Shown here: one piece after another, positions 52,413 to 61,328 of the stretch | Position numbering within the stretch: the first letter of the stretch is position 1 | Layout of the letters: each line of letters opens with the position of its first letter | Assembly (NCBI RefSeq): GCF_001881565.1 | Contig: NZ_MPDJ01000001.1 | Coordinates: 313,966 to 377,965, forward strand | Reading direction: 5' to 3' | Source of the DNA: Eisenbergiella tayi | GTDB taxonomy: Bacteria; Bacillota; Clostridia; Lachnospirales; Lachnospiraceae | DNA length: 64,000 nt | The notes under the pieces: model-generated | The model's database searches: none | Told to the model about the DNA's origin: nothing | What the model saw: only the letters and a program-made list of their open reading frames with translations | Made by a program: the position numbers and the translations under genes

Positions 52413-52459
52413 CCGGCGGTGTCCATGTTATTTTACTTTCTCCGCCGGACTGGAATAAC
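52413..52459 (-). promoter_or_regulatory. Structured leader candidate upstream of the SAM hydrolase gene
   Basis: CCGGCGG and CCGCCGG (52442-52448, 52413-52419) form a 7 bp stem around a 22-base loop. AATAAC in the loop (plus-strand 52427-52432) can pair with GTTATT just 5' of the stem (52454-52459), giving an H-type pseudoknot. It matches no riboswitch class recognised here. Confidence 0.4.
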
Positions 52460-52507
52460 TCTCCGGCCCATCTCACATACCGGATTTTCCGGGAAGGAAA
52501 ACCGGCA

Positions 52508-52540
52508 GGAAAAAAGCAAGCCTGAAACGGCCTGCTTTTT
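52508..52540 (-). terminator. Terminator of the GH2 gene
   Basis: On the minus strand AAAAAGCAGGCC pairs with GGCTTGCTTTTT, followed by further T. It starts about 22 bases after the GH2 stop at 52562. Confidence 0.8.
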
Positions 52541-52561
52541 GCTATATCTGTCGATTTTCTG

Positions 52562-55042
52562 TTATGGAATTATGGAAACTGTTACGGCAGCCCCCGGCAG
52601 GCCTTCCGCTTCCACGCATACGGTACAGGTATCCCCGTTTTTCGTTTCATCCGACTGGATAATTACGTAAGCACGTCCGTGGAATGCATAAATACAGCTT
52701 CCCCTCAGGCTTTCCATCCCTTCCGGATTACCATTGTCAACTGCCGCCGCATAGCCCGGTCCCTGAACGGTAAATGTAAGCTTTGTATCGGCCTGTACAC
52801 ACAGATTTCCGTGTTCATCCAGAATCTCCGCTTCTATTTGGGCGATATCCAGCCCATCCCCTTTCATTTCGCTGCGGTAACAATTCAGCTTCACCGCCGC
52901 CGGCTCCCCGGCTGTTCTCACGGTATGACGCACGGCTTCCCTGCCGTCCATATAGCCCACCAGTTCAATATATCCCGGTATATAAGGCACATCCCAGCTC
53001 AGGAACAAATCATCGGTATTCACCGGCACCGGCGTTTTGTCAAAATGACCGTACCTCTCCGTCATACCATAGGAAGGATAGGCATATGCCTTTCTTCCAT
53101 AGGATTTACCGTTTAAAAAGAGCTCCGCACTCTCACAGCTGGTATAGCCCAGCACCGGAATAATGGTCCCCTCTTCCACCTCCGGATTCCAGTGGGGAAG
53201 CAGATGCGCCATGGGTTCCGGCCGTTTCCAGATACTCTGATAAAAGTAATAGCTGTCCTTTTCAAAGCCGCAGGTATCCAATACGCCTGCGGAGGAAGAG
53301 CGTGCGGGCCAGTGGGCTTCTCCCAGATAATCCACCCCTGTCCACATAAAATCTCCTGCCACATAATCATGAGTCATGGTAAAATGCAGCAGCTTACCTA
53401 TTTTCACCGGCGCGCTGTAGTATGGCATTTTCCACCAGCCGGCTTTCTCCTTCATATCCAACAGGTATTCCCCTCTTACCCCTCCGAGGCTCCCGTTTTC
53501 CGTACCGATCACACACCAGTCAGCATGGGCGCGTTTGTCATCATCATAGAGAGTTTCCGCCCTGGTCCGCCATCTGTCGACATAATTATAGCCAACCACA
53601 TCCAGTTCGTTCAGGAATTCCTCCGCTGCCGCCCGCGGCTCCGCACAGATTTGGTCATTTGCCTGAGTAACCAAACGTTCCGGATCCAGTTCTCTGCATA
53701 TACTCTTCAGATGTCTTGCCGTCAGATACCCCTCCGGTACCGTCTGATCCGGCACCTCATTACCGATACTCCATATAATAATAGAAGGATGATTCCTGTC
53801 GCGCAGGAGCATCAAACGCATATCTTCCTCGTGACAGCTGTCAAACCATTCCGAATATCCCCTGCTTTCATGGGTGTTGCTTCCCAGCTCCTTGCCCTTC
53901 ATGATGCGCCATTCGTCAAAGGCCTCATCCATGACCATCAGGCCCATCCGGTCACACAGATCCAGCAGGGCCGGATCCGGCGGGTTATGTGACATACGCA
54001 CGGCATTCACTCCCATAGCCTTCAGCTTTTCCAGCCTTCTCTCCCATATCTGCGGGTGGACAGCGGCCCCCGCACAGCCGCCGTCATGATGAACGCATAC
54101 GCCGTTCAGCTTCACTCTGACTCCGTTGAGAAGGAAGCCCTGAGAGCTGTCAAATCTCACATTTCGAAAGCCTGTAACGGTACATACCTCATCCAGTAGG
54201 AGTCCGCCCTTATATATTTTGGTGACTGCCTTATACAGCGCCGGATTCTCCGTATCCCAAAGCACGGGAGACTTCAATAGAAAATCCTGGCAGAAAAGCA
54301 GTTCTTCTCTTACGCCTGCCGCGATCTGTTGGCTCTGCGCGGTTCTTTCCTGCATACACAGACTGCCGTCCGGTGCATAGATGCCGGTTTCCACTGTTAT
54401 TTCACCATTTTCTTCCGAAGCCGTACCTTCGCATGAAGCACGGTTCCTGTGATTCACACATACCCGTGTTTCCATATGTATCTGCGCCTGTTTCCCGGAC
54501 ACCTCAGGCTGGCGGATCCATACCCCGTAAGGGGCAACATGGATATCCTTCATCCCGCAGATCCATACATTTCTTGTAATTCCCGAACCGGAATACCATC
54601 GGGAATTAGGCTGGGCCGAATTGTCCACCTTCACATCCACCACATTCTCACTGCCGTCAGTCTTAAGCAAATCCGTGATGTCCCACTCAAACGGCGTGTA
54701 TCCATACACATGGCGGCCCAGGCTCTGTCCGTTCAGCCACACCTGCGCCAGCATATACGCTCCTTCAAAATGAAGGACCGCTCTTCCGTCCTTTACCGCG
54801 TCAGGATTTACCCGGAAAATTTTCTTATACCAGCCGGTTCCCGTCCTTACATAGCCCCCTGAACCGCACGACCGGGCAGCTTCATCAAAAGGATATTCCA
54901 GGCTCCAGTCATGGGGAAGCTTCACCGGTCTGTAGCCGGCGGTATCCTTATCCCCCGGTGTCTTTTCTTCCTCCCCGAGATAAAAAAACCAGTTTAAATT
55001 AAATGTTTCCTTCTGCCTTACATCCTTCCCTGTTAAATACAT
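52562..55042 (-). CDS. Glycoside hydrolase family 2 protein (beta-galactosidase/glucuronidase-like)
   Basis: An 826-residue cytoplasmic enzyme. A jelly-roll sugar-binding domain (about 1-170: LPHDWSLEYPF, GTGWYKKIF, VWLNGQSLGRHVYGYTPFEWDIT) and an Ig-like domain precede the TIM barrel, with acid/base Glu429 (WSIGNEVPD) and probable nucleophile Glu515 (IGTENGSLGG). Additional C-terminal beta domains follow (after ~610). ATG 55042 has GGAGGAG upstream. It follows the LacI-type regulator by 11 bases, at the end of importer 3. Substrate specificity cannot be read. Confidence 0.92.
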   Translation of the reverse strand: MYLTGKDVRQKETFNLNWFFYLGEEEKTPGDKDTAGYRPVKLPHDWSLEYPFDEAARSCGSGGYVRTGTGWYKKIFRVNPDAVKDGRAVLHFEGAYMLAQVWLNGQSLGRHVYGYTPFEWDITDLLKTDGSENVVDVKVDNSAQPNSRWYSGSGITRNVWICGMKDIHVAPYGVWIRQPEVSGKQAQIHMETRVCVNHRNRASCEGTASEENGEITVETGIYAPDGSLCMQERTAQSQQIAAGVREELLFCQDFLLKSPVLWDTENPALYKAVTKIYKGGLLLDEVCTVTGFRNVRFDSSQGFLLNGVRVKLNGVCVHHDGGCAGAAVHPQIWERRLEKLKAMGVNAVRMSHNPPDPALLDLCDRMGLMVMDEAFDEWRIMKGKELGSNTHESRGYSEWFDSCHEEDMRLMLLRDRNHPSIIIWSIGNEVPDQTVPEGYLTARHLKSICRELDPERLVTQANDQICAEPRAAAEEFLNELDVVGYNYVDRWRTRAETLYDDDKRAHADWCVIGTENGSLGGVRGEYLLDMKEKAGWWKMPYYSAPVKIGKLLHFTMTHDYVAGDFMWTGVDYLGEAHWPARSSSAGVLDTCGFEKDSYYFYQSIWKRPEPMAHLLPHWNPEVEEGTIIPVLGYTSCESAELFLNGKSYGRKAYAYPSYGMTERYGHFDKTPVPVNTDDLFLSWDVPYIPGYIELVGYMDGREAVRHTVRTAGEPAAVKLNCYRSEMKGDGLDIAQIEAEILDEHGNLCVQADTKLTFTVQGPGYAAAVDNGNPEGMESLRGSCIYAFHGRAYVIIQSDETKNGDTCTVCVEAEGLPGAAVTVSIIP

Positions 55043-55053
55043 GTTCTCCTCCT

Positions 55054-56049
55054 CTATACCGGATACATTTTCCCGGTAGATTTACGCAGCAGAATTTCAT
55101 ATCCAAGATTCGTTTTGGCATTATAGGCCTCCCCGCGCAGACTGTTTATCAGCTGCCTTCCCACCACATTTCCCACCTGTCTTGCGGAGACGCTGATCGC
55201 TGTTACCGCAGGGGAAAAGCAATTCAGATTCGCACTGTTATACAGGGATGCGATGGAAATATCCCTTGGGATCCGGTACCCTTCCGCCTGAAGTGCGGAC
55301 ATGACCTTTGTACAGATCACATCATCCCCGCATATGATACATTCCACTTTTCCTGCAAACATATCGCTGATAATGCTGTTGAGCAATTCCGTATTATCGA
55401 AGTCAGAATAGCACAGCTGATGCGCTCTGGACAGCCCGTATTTATCCAGGGCATCATAACAGCCCTGACAGCGTTTCTGGTTCACACGGAAAGACATTTC
55501 CCCGAAAAGCATTGCGAATCTGCGGTAGCCCTGACCTATCAGCAGGGAAACCAGACTGTTTGAAGCGGCTTTGTTATCAATATCAACCTGGATGATCTCC
55601 TCATAATCGCAGGTTCCGGACAGGCCCGCAGGAAAATGGATTTCCGTAAGATACTGCAGAAGCCTGTCATGCTCCAAATCGCGCAGGAGAACGATGCCGT
55701 CCACCTGCTTTTTTTCGACTAACCTCTGGACATTGGAGATATCATTGGGTGTGCCTATCGTAATCAGCACATTGTACCGGAGCATGGTCGCCATTTCGCT
55801 GATCCCAAGAAGACATTCCTGAAAGAACGGGACATTTGTGGAATAGGCATCCATGGGAATAACCACCGCTATATTTTCCGTTCTGACAGGATCTTCTTTC
55901 TGTTTTTTTTCCTGCCATATTCCCTGTTCACGGGCATAGGCCTGTATTTTCTGTCTGGTAGCCTCTCCAATCCTTCCTTTTCCCGACAATGCGCGGGAAA
56001 CCGTACTCTTGGAGACTCCCAGTTCTTTCGCTATATTATCAAGAGTAAT
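55054..56049 (-). CDS. LacI family transcriptional regulator, probable ATT start
   Basis: A 331-residue regulator if translation starts at the ATT codon 56047-56049. The helix-turn-helix reads TLDNIAKELGVSKSTVSRAL, then SGKGRIGEATRQKIQAYA, and the periplasmic-binding-like effector domain runs from about residue 60 (ENIAVVIPMDAYS). No ATG, GTG or TTG is in frame before the helix-turn-helix; the first such codon (TTG 55989) would delete it. GGAGG lies nine bases before the ATT. It sits between the importer 3 lipoprotein and GH2 genes and probably represses that operon. Confidence 0.85.
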   Translation of the reverse strand: MTLDNIAKELGVSKSTVSRALSGKGRIGEATRQKIQAYAREQGIWQEKKQKEDPVRTENIAVVIPMDAYSTNVPFFQECLLGISEMATMLRYNVLITIGTPNDISNVQRLVEKKQVDGIVLLRDLEHDRLLQYLTEIHFPAGLSGTCDYEEIIQVDIDNKAASNSLVSLLIGQGYRRFAMLFGEMSFRVNQKRCQGCYDALDKYGLSRAHQLCYSDFDNTELLNSIISDMFAGKVECIICGDDVICTKVMSALQAEGYRIPRDISIASLYNSANLNCFSPAVTAISVSARQVGNVVGRQLINSLRGEAYNAKTNLGYEILLRKSTGKMYPV

Positions 56050-56075
56050 TTTCCCGTTCCTCCAATCATTGATAA

Positions 56076-56097
56076 AAGCCGGCCCGATGGCCGGCTT
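56076..56097 (-). terminator. Terminator-like hairpin before the LacI gene
   Basis: AAGCCGGCC and GGCCGGCTT form a perfect 9 bp stem with a four-base loop, followed by TTATC on the minus strand. It lies 27 bases before the LacI start and about 110 bases after the lipoprotein stop, so it would reduce read-through into LacI-GH2. Another GC-rich hairpin lies at about 56100-56134. Confidence 0.65.
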
Positions 56098-56204
56098 GTT
56101 CCTGCGGCAGCAATCTGTCCGGCAGCCGCCGCAGGCTTAAAAATCACATCCGTATATTTTCTCCTGAGAGAAAACCGGAACCACTATCCCACTGCGCCGC
56201 TTAT

Positions 56205-57857
56205 TTACTGACGGGTTGCCAGCCAGGCATCATACTGTGTATAGAACTCGTCATAAATACTCTGCAGGCCTGCATCATAGCATTTCGTAATCATCTCATC
56301 CCGTGTGGTTTCCACATCATCCACCAGGCCCAGCTCCAGCATGGGGACATAATCGGTCAGTACTGCGGTTACTGCTGATACGTAGGATTTCACATTCGTA
56401 TCATCAAATACAAAGGTGATGGTAGGGTTCATCTCCACCCGTTCTTTCCAGGCATCGGTAATCTTTTTCTCACGCTCCGGCACGCCGGCTTCTGTGAGAT
56501 CGCCGTTCTTGATGGCCCAGGAAGCAGAAATGGCGCTTGCCGCAAATTCGGTCGCCTTATCCAGCTCCGTATACTGTCCCTTATCATCAATGCTGTAATG
56601 CTCTCCTTCGATGCCGAGAATCAGCAGTCTGTTCAGATAGGTGTCAAATTTAATCATATCCAGAACCATAGCTGCGCGCTCCGGATTTTTGGAACCTGCC
56701 GTAATGGCCATATCATTATTGGAATATGCCTCCGCACTCACCAGATGATCGGTAGTGAGATCATAAGCCATACATTCCACGCCTTCTGTTTTTTCCGCCT
56801 GCTCCATGTAGGTAAATACGGAAGCATTCCATGCGATGGATGCACCCTGAAGATTGCCGAACGCATCGTCATCCGTTACCGTATTGGTCAGCGCACTGCG
56901 GCTCCAGCAGCCCGCATCAGCCATTTCCTTCATGTCCTTGGCGTAAGCGAGGAAGGAATCAAATTCATAAGCCAGCTTGATATCTTCTTTGGCGGGAATA
57001 TCCCCTTTATATTCATACATCATATCCATATAGCTGCTGTCCAGCGCCAGGAAGGTATCTGTCTGCTGACGGTATACATCCCACAGCTCATTGTTGTCTC
57101 CGGATGCCGCCAAGGCATAGATACCGCTTTCAGGTGTTTCCTTTTCCGCAATTGTGAGCATATATTTTTTGTAATCCTCCCAGGTCTTCAGCTCACTCAT
57201 TCCGTATTTTTCCATCAAATCCTGTCTTACCGCCACGATCTTTCCCATGGGTGAAGCAACATTGGAAGGAACTGCAATCGTCCTGCCGGAAATAGTGGTT
57301 TCATCCCAACTCTCAGCCGCCTGGTATTTTCTTGTCAGAGGCATATAATTGGTTATGAAATCGTCCGTCAGCTCATAGAAGGAACCTTTTGCCGCTTCGT
57401 TGTACATATAGCACCAGGGTGCGGTAAAAATCAGATCCACCTGCTCGCCGCCCGCCAGCACCAGGGAATACATCGTCTGATAATCGCTCCAGCTCATGAA
57501 GGTTACAGCAAGCTGTGTATTATAAGGCTTGAGGTATTCATTGACAAGGCTCAGCACCTTATCCCAGTCGTTGGGAACGTCACCTATCAGATACATATTA
57601 ACCGTATAATCCTTGCTTAAATCAGTGGATGCATAAAATTCCGGTGACGCGGTGATTGTCCCCTCCCCCACTGCTGCCGGCAGACTGTCCAATGCGGCAG
57701 CCGCAGTCTCTTCGCCTCCTGCAGCCGACGATTCCGCTGCCGGCGCCGCTGCGGAAGAATTGTCTGTGGATGCGGCGGAGGAACCTCCGCATCCTGCAAG
57801 CATAGTGACCAGCATGCAAACAATCAGGGTAAGTGACAATAATTTTTTCTTTTTCAT
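56205..57857 (-). CDS. Extracellular sugar-binding lipoprotein of importer 3
   Basis: A 550-residue LplA-type solute-binding protein. The signal MKKKKLLSLTLIVCMLVTML ends at lipobox LAGC, then a Ser/Ala-rich linker to about residue 55. The binding domain starts at YTVNMYLIGDVPNDWDKVL. ATG 57857 has AGGAG upstream. Two permease genes precede it in the operon. The ligand is unknown; the linked GH2 enzyme suggests a beta-linked glycoside or oligosaccharide. Confidence 0.92.
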   Translation of the reverse strand: MKKKKLLSLTLIVCMLVTMLAGCGGSSAASTDNSSAAAPAAESSAAGGEETAAAALDSLPAAVGEGTITASPEFYASTDLSKDYTVNMYLIGDVPNDWDKVLSLVNEYLKPYNTQLAVTFMSWSDYQTMYSLVLAGGEQVDLIFTAPWCYMYNEAAKGSFYELTDDFITNYMPLTRKYQAAESWDETTISGRTIAVPSNVASPMGKIVAVRQDLMEKYGMSELKTWEDYKKYMLTIAEKETPESGIYALAASGDNNELWDVYRQQTDTFLALDSSYMDMMYEYKGDIPAKEDIKLAYEFDSFLAYAKDMKEMADAGCWSRSALTNTVTDDDAFGNLQGASIAWNASVFTYMEQAEKTEGVECMAYDLTTDHLVSAEAYSNNDMAITAGSKNPERAAMVLDMIKFDTYLNRLLILGIEGEHYSIDDKGQYTELDKATEFAASAISASWAIKNGDLTEAGVPEREKKITDAWKERVEMNPTITFVFDDTNVKSYVSAVTAVLTDYVPMLELGLVDDVETTRDEMITKCYDAGLQSIYDEFYTQYDAWLATRQ

Positions 57858-57930
57858 AGCTTTTTCTCCTTCTTATTTATAGTTTTGTGGTGCAGACATC
57901 CCGGGAGGTATCGGGCCGTTTCCGGATACC

Positions 57931-58839
57931 TCAGCCCTTGACTGCCCCAATCGTAAGGCCTTTAACAAAATAACGCTGCACAAACGGATACAGAAGAACG
58001 ATGGGCCCGGTTGCAATAACCGTCATGGCCATTTTCATACTTTCCAATGGTACGGAAGGGAGCGCCATACCCGATTTTTCCGCCACAATTCTCATGGCTT
58101 CCGCACTTCCCAGCATCCGCTGCAGATAATACTGCAGGGTAAACATATTTTCATTGGTTATGTACAGCATGCAGTTATACCAGTCATTCCAGTAGGCCAG
58201 CGCCGAAAACAGACTCAGAGTTGCCAGCAGCGGCTTGCTCAGCGGAAGAATCAAACGGATGAATATCACCAGATCATTGGCTCCGTCCATCTTGGCCGAT
58301 TCACTGATGGCACTGGGTATCCCCGCCATAAAGGACTTGGCAATGATCATGTTCCATACGGAAAACATAAGCGGAAGCAGAACTCCCAGATAGGAATTCT
58401 TAAAATTCAAATAACGCACACACAGCATATACCAGGGCACCAGACCGCCGCTGAATAAGGTAGTGAAGAAAAAGAAGAAGGACAATTGGTTGCGCCACGG
58501 AAAGTCCTTGCGCGAAAGCACATATCCCGTCATGGTGGCAATAAATACGGAAATCAATGTACCTGCCATGGTAACCCCAATCGTAGTTCCGTATGCCTTC
58601 AATATGGAAAGAGGATTTTTCAGACAGAGCAGATAACTCTGTATACTGAAATCCGTTGGTATCAGGGGATATCCGTTCCGGATCAGCGAAGCTTCCGATG
58701 TAAAAGAGGCTACAATGATCAGATAAAAAGGAATTACACACAGCAGGCCGAATATTCCGATTAACAGGTATCCCACAATATTGATGGCAAGCGCGTCCCT
58801 GCTCATCGTTCTGCCGTGATGTATTTTTTTGTTTGCCAT
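57931..58839 (-). CDS. Carbohydrate ABC transporter permease (LplC/YtcP-like), importer 3
   Basis: A 302-residue membrane protein with six helices, EAA-type loop (SESAKMDGANDLVIFIRLILPL) and the C-terminal VKGLTIGAVKG shared with the importer 1 permease. ATG 58839 follows GGGAG. It lies 18 bases after the partner permease. Confidence 0.92.
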   Translation of the reverse strand: MANKKIHHGRTMSRDALAINIVGYLLIGIFGLLCVIPFYLIIVASFTSEASLIRNGYPLIPTDFSIQSYLLCLKNPLSILKAYGTTIGVTMAGTLISVFIATMTGYVLSRKDFPWRNQLSFFFFFTTLFSGGLVPWYMLCVRYLNFKNSYLGVLLPLMFSVWNMIIAKSFMAGIPSAISESAKMDGANDLVIFIRLILPLSKPLLATLSLFSALAYWNDWYNCMLYITNENMFTLQYYLQRMLGSAEAMRIVAEKSGMALPSVPLESMKMAMTVIATGPIVLLYPFVQRYFVKGLTIGAVKG

Positions 58840-58857
58840 AGCTTTTCACTCCCTCCG

Positions 58858-59802
58858 TCAATACAAGGCATAGTCCGGCTCCACTTTTTTGACCAGCTTA
58901 TTGCATATCGTGATTGTCACGAAGCAGAGCACCGACTGATACAGACCGGCTGCTGCGGATACCCCGATGTCGCTGTTATTAATCAACAGACGGAATACAT
59001 AGGTATCTATGACATCCGTCACGGGCTGGAGCAGGGCGCTGCTCTTTACCGTCTGATAGAACAGACCGAAATCTCCCCGGAATATATTGCCGATCCCCAT
59101 AAGAACCAGAATCATCATTGTAGGAATCAGAGACGGAATCGTAATGTATCTGATTTTCTGCCATGCATTGGCTCCGTCAATCGCCGAGGCCTCGAACATT
59201 TCCTGATCCAGTCCTGTGATTGCCGCCAGATAAACCACGGAACCATACCCCGTCTGTTTCCAGATTTTCAGGAAAATCAGAACGAACGGCCATGCGGCGG
59301 GTGTATTGTACAAATCAAAGGAATTGGCGCCGAGCATATTCAGCACGTGATTAAACACGCCTCGCTCGTAATTGAAAATATTGTACATAATCGCCCCCGC
59401 GACCACCCAACTGATAAAGTAGGGCAGAAACATGAAGGACTGCGCTATCTTTTTAAACCATTTGCCGAACAGCTCGTTCAGCAATATTGCGCTGCCCATT
59501 TCAAAAATAACGCCCAGTACAAGAAATGCAATATTGTACAGCAAAGTGTTCCGCGTCACCTGCCCCAGCTTTCCGGCGACAAGCAGCGCTTTAAAATTAT
59601 CGAGCCCCGTCCACGGTGAACCGTAAATACCGCCGGCATACTGATAATTTTTAAATGCCAGCACGATCCCCGTCATAGGCACATATGAAAATATGATGAC
59701 ATACAAAAGTGCCGGCGCCAGCATCAGCAACAACATCCAGTGCTTTTTTGCGGTTTTAAAAAAAGACGGTTTGTACCGCATCGGTTCTGCTACCTTCTTC
59801 AT
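58858..59802 (-). CDS. ABC transporter permease (LplB-like), importer 3
   Basis: A 314-residue permease: FSYVPMTGIVLAFKNYQY near the N-terminus and EAA-type loop FEASAIDGANAWQKIRYITIP. ATG 59802 is preferred for AAAGGAG upstream; the frame is open 24 codons further. It is the first gene of importer 3, with a promoter at 59950-59978 and repeated TGCGCAA boxes further upstream. Confidence 0.92.
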   Translation of the reverse strand: MKKVAEPMRYKPSFFKTAKKHWMLLLMLAPALLYVIIFSYVPMTGIVLAFKNYQYAGGIYGSPWTGLDNFKALLVAGKLGQVTRNTLLYNIAFLVLGVIFEMGSAILLNELFGKWFKKIAQSFMFLPYFISWVVAGAIMYNIFNYERGVFNHVLNMLGANSFDLYNTPAAWPFVLIFLKIWKQTGYGSVVYLAAITGLDQEMFEASAIDGANAWQKIRYITIPSLIPTMMILVLMGIGNIFRGDFGLFYQTVKSSALLQPVTDVIDTYVFRLLINNSDIGVSAAAGLYQSVLCFVTITICNKLVKKVEPDYALY

Positions 59803-59949
59803 TATCTTTGCTCCTTTCATCTTACCCGGATTGAAACGCCCTGTCTTCTGCAGCTGTCGAGAGCGCTGAACCAAATATACATTTTACCCAATCCGTTTCT
59901 TTCGAGCCTCCATATTTTGTTGTATTTGCTGTATTTTTAAGTATATTTA

Positions 59950-59978
59950 ATGATATCATTGTAATTTATGACAATCAA
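59950..59978 (-). promoter_or_regulatory. Promoter of the importer 3 operon
   Basis: TTGATT (59973-59978) and TATCAT (59950-59955) on the minus strand are separated by 17 bases, giving a ~140-base leader before the first permease. Confidence 0.6.
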
Positions 59979-60042
59979 TTCGCAATAAAAACAAAGATTC
60001 TTTATCCACACAGTATATAGTCCCTAAATTTTTCCGTATTTT

Positions 60043-60084
60043 TTGCGCAATCTTGCGCAACTCATCATGCGCAAATGTGTGCAA
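60043..60084. promoter_or_regulatory. Cluster of TGCGCAA repeats, candidate LacI-family operators
   Basis: Palindromic TTGCGCAA occurs at 60043-60050 and 60053-60060, ATGCGCAA at 60067-60074 and a degenerate TGTGCAAC near 60078-60084. The central CG is typical of LacI-family operators. The cluster lies 65-105 bases upstream of the promoter -35. Confidence 0.55.
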
Positions 60085-60121
60085 CGAATCAGAGGGGTTT
60101 TCTTTCACTGAATAAAAGGAC

Positions 60122-60162
60122 ATAAAAAAAAGAAGCCTGTCCACTCCCCAGGCTTCTTTTTT
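60122..60162 (-). terminator. Bidirectional terminator after the epimerase gene
   Basis: AAGAAGCCTG (60130-60139) pairs exactly with CAGGCTTCTT (60149-60158), flanked by A-run and T-run. It follows the minus-strand epimerase stop by 25 bases. Confidence 0.88.
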
Positions 60163-60187
60163 GTTAATATATATATTCTGTAATTTT

Positions 60188-61240
60188 TTATCCCTGCTGC
60201 AGACTGTCAAGCGCCTTCTGTCTTGCTTCAATCACCCTGTCACACCAGGAATCGAATTCCGGATCCTCCCGCTGAAGTTCCGGATGGGCAAGAACATTCT
60301 GCACCGTTTCACGCAGCCCCTGTTCCATTGATTTCACCGGGGCAAAGCCGGGTACCAGCCTCTTCAGCTTGGAGATATCAAAAACAACGGAATTGGATTT
60401 ATCCCCGGTCAGGGAACCGGTAAAATCATATTTTCCGCCGCCGGCCGCAGCAAGAAAATCTGTGGAAATATGCACGGCATTCAGTTTCACTCCAAGAGCG
60501 TTCGCAACCACTTCATAAATCTGGTTCCAGGTCATGCTTTCCGGCGACATGATGTGCACCGCCTGCCCCAATGCATGAGGATTGCCCAGCAGACCGATGA
60601 ATCCCGGTGCGAAATCACTGTTATGGGTCATGGTCCACAGGGAGGTCCCGTCACCATGGATGATAACAGGCTTACCTTCCAGCATTCTTTTAAGCACCTG
60701 CCAGCTGCCATTTTCTCCATGCACGCCGAGCGGCACGGAACGTTCGTCAAAGGTATGGCTTGGCCTTACAATAGTGATGGGGAAGCTTTCCTCTCTGTAA
60801 AGCTTCATCAGATAATCCTCCCCCTCTGTCTTATCCCTTGAATACTGCCAATAGGGGTTACACAGCGGCGTGCTTTCCGTAATCAGATAATCCGTTGCCG
60901 GCTTCTGATAAGCTGACGCGGAGCTGATATAAATAAACTGCCTGGTTCTGCCGCCAAACAAACGGTAATCTCTCTCCAGCTGTTCCTTCCGGAATGCGAT
61001 AAAATCTGCCACCGCATCAAACTGCATACCCTCCAGCAGTTTTGCCGCCTCTTCTTCATTATTAATATCCACAAGTATTTCCTTTGGACGGTTCCATTCT
61101 CCCGTACCGGGCAGCTGTACGGCCAGCCCCGCATTCCGGTTCCCTCTGTTAATAAGATACAGTTCATGTCCCTGCTCCAGAAGCTTTCTGGAAATTGCCA
61201 TACTGATAGTTCCGGTTCCTCCGATAAATAATACCTTCAT
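60188..61240 (-). CDS. NAD-dependent epimerase/dehydratase family protein (extended SDR)
   Basis: A 350-residue extended short-chain dehydrogenase. The N-terminal MKVLFIGGTGTIS gives the GxxGxxx nucleotide motif, SSASAY holds the catalytic Ser region and YSRDKTEGE the YxxxK pair. The C-terminal part resembles plant and bacterial NAD-dependent epimerases and RNA-binding-type SDRs. ATG 61240 has GGAGG upstream. It is flanked by its own terminator and is not clearly part of importer 3. Substrate unknown, perhaps a nucleotide sugar or imported keto-sugar. Confidence 0.87.
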   Translation of the reverse strand: MKVLFIGGTGTISMAISRKLLEQGHELYLINRGNRNAGLAVQLPGTGEWNRPKEILVDINNEEEAAKLLEGMQFDAVADFIAFRKEQLERDYRLFGGRTRQFIYISSASAYQKPATDYLITESTPLCNPYWQYSRDKTEGEDYLMKLYREESFPITIVRPSHTFDERSVPLGVHGENGSWQVLKRMLEGKPVIIHGDGTSLWTMTHNSDFAPGFIGLLGNPHALGQAVHIMSPESMTWNQIYEVVANALGVKLNAVHISTDFLAAAGGGKYDFTGSLTGDKSNSVVFDISKLKRLVPGFAPVKSMEQGLRETVQNVLAHPELQREDPEFDSWCDRVIEARQKALDSLQQG

Positions 61241-61328
61241 TTTTCCTCCATTCCGCCCTTTCCGGGGCTCTGCTTTATTCTACATAATTGTTAATCCGAT
61301 TCAGCTTTCGAATAAATTACTGATATAC

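Larger units (their letters stand above)
59803..60187. other. Regulatory intergenic region of importer 3
   Basis: It contains the importer promoter, the TGCGCAA cluster and the terminator of the upstream epimerase gene. The remainder is AT-rich leader without a credible coding frame. Confidence 0.6.
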
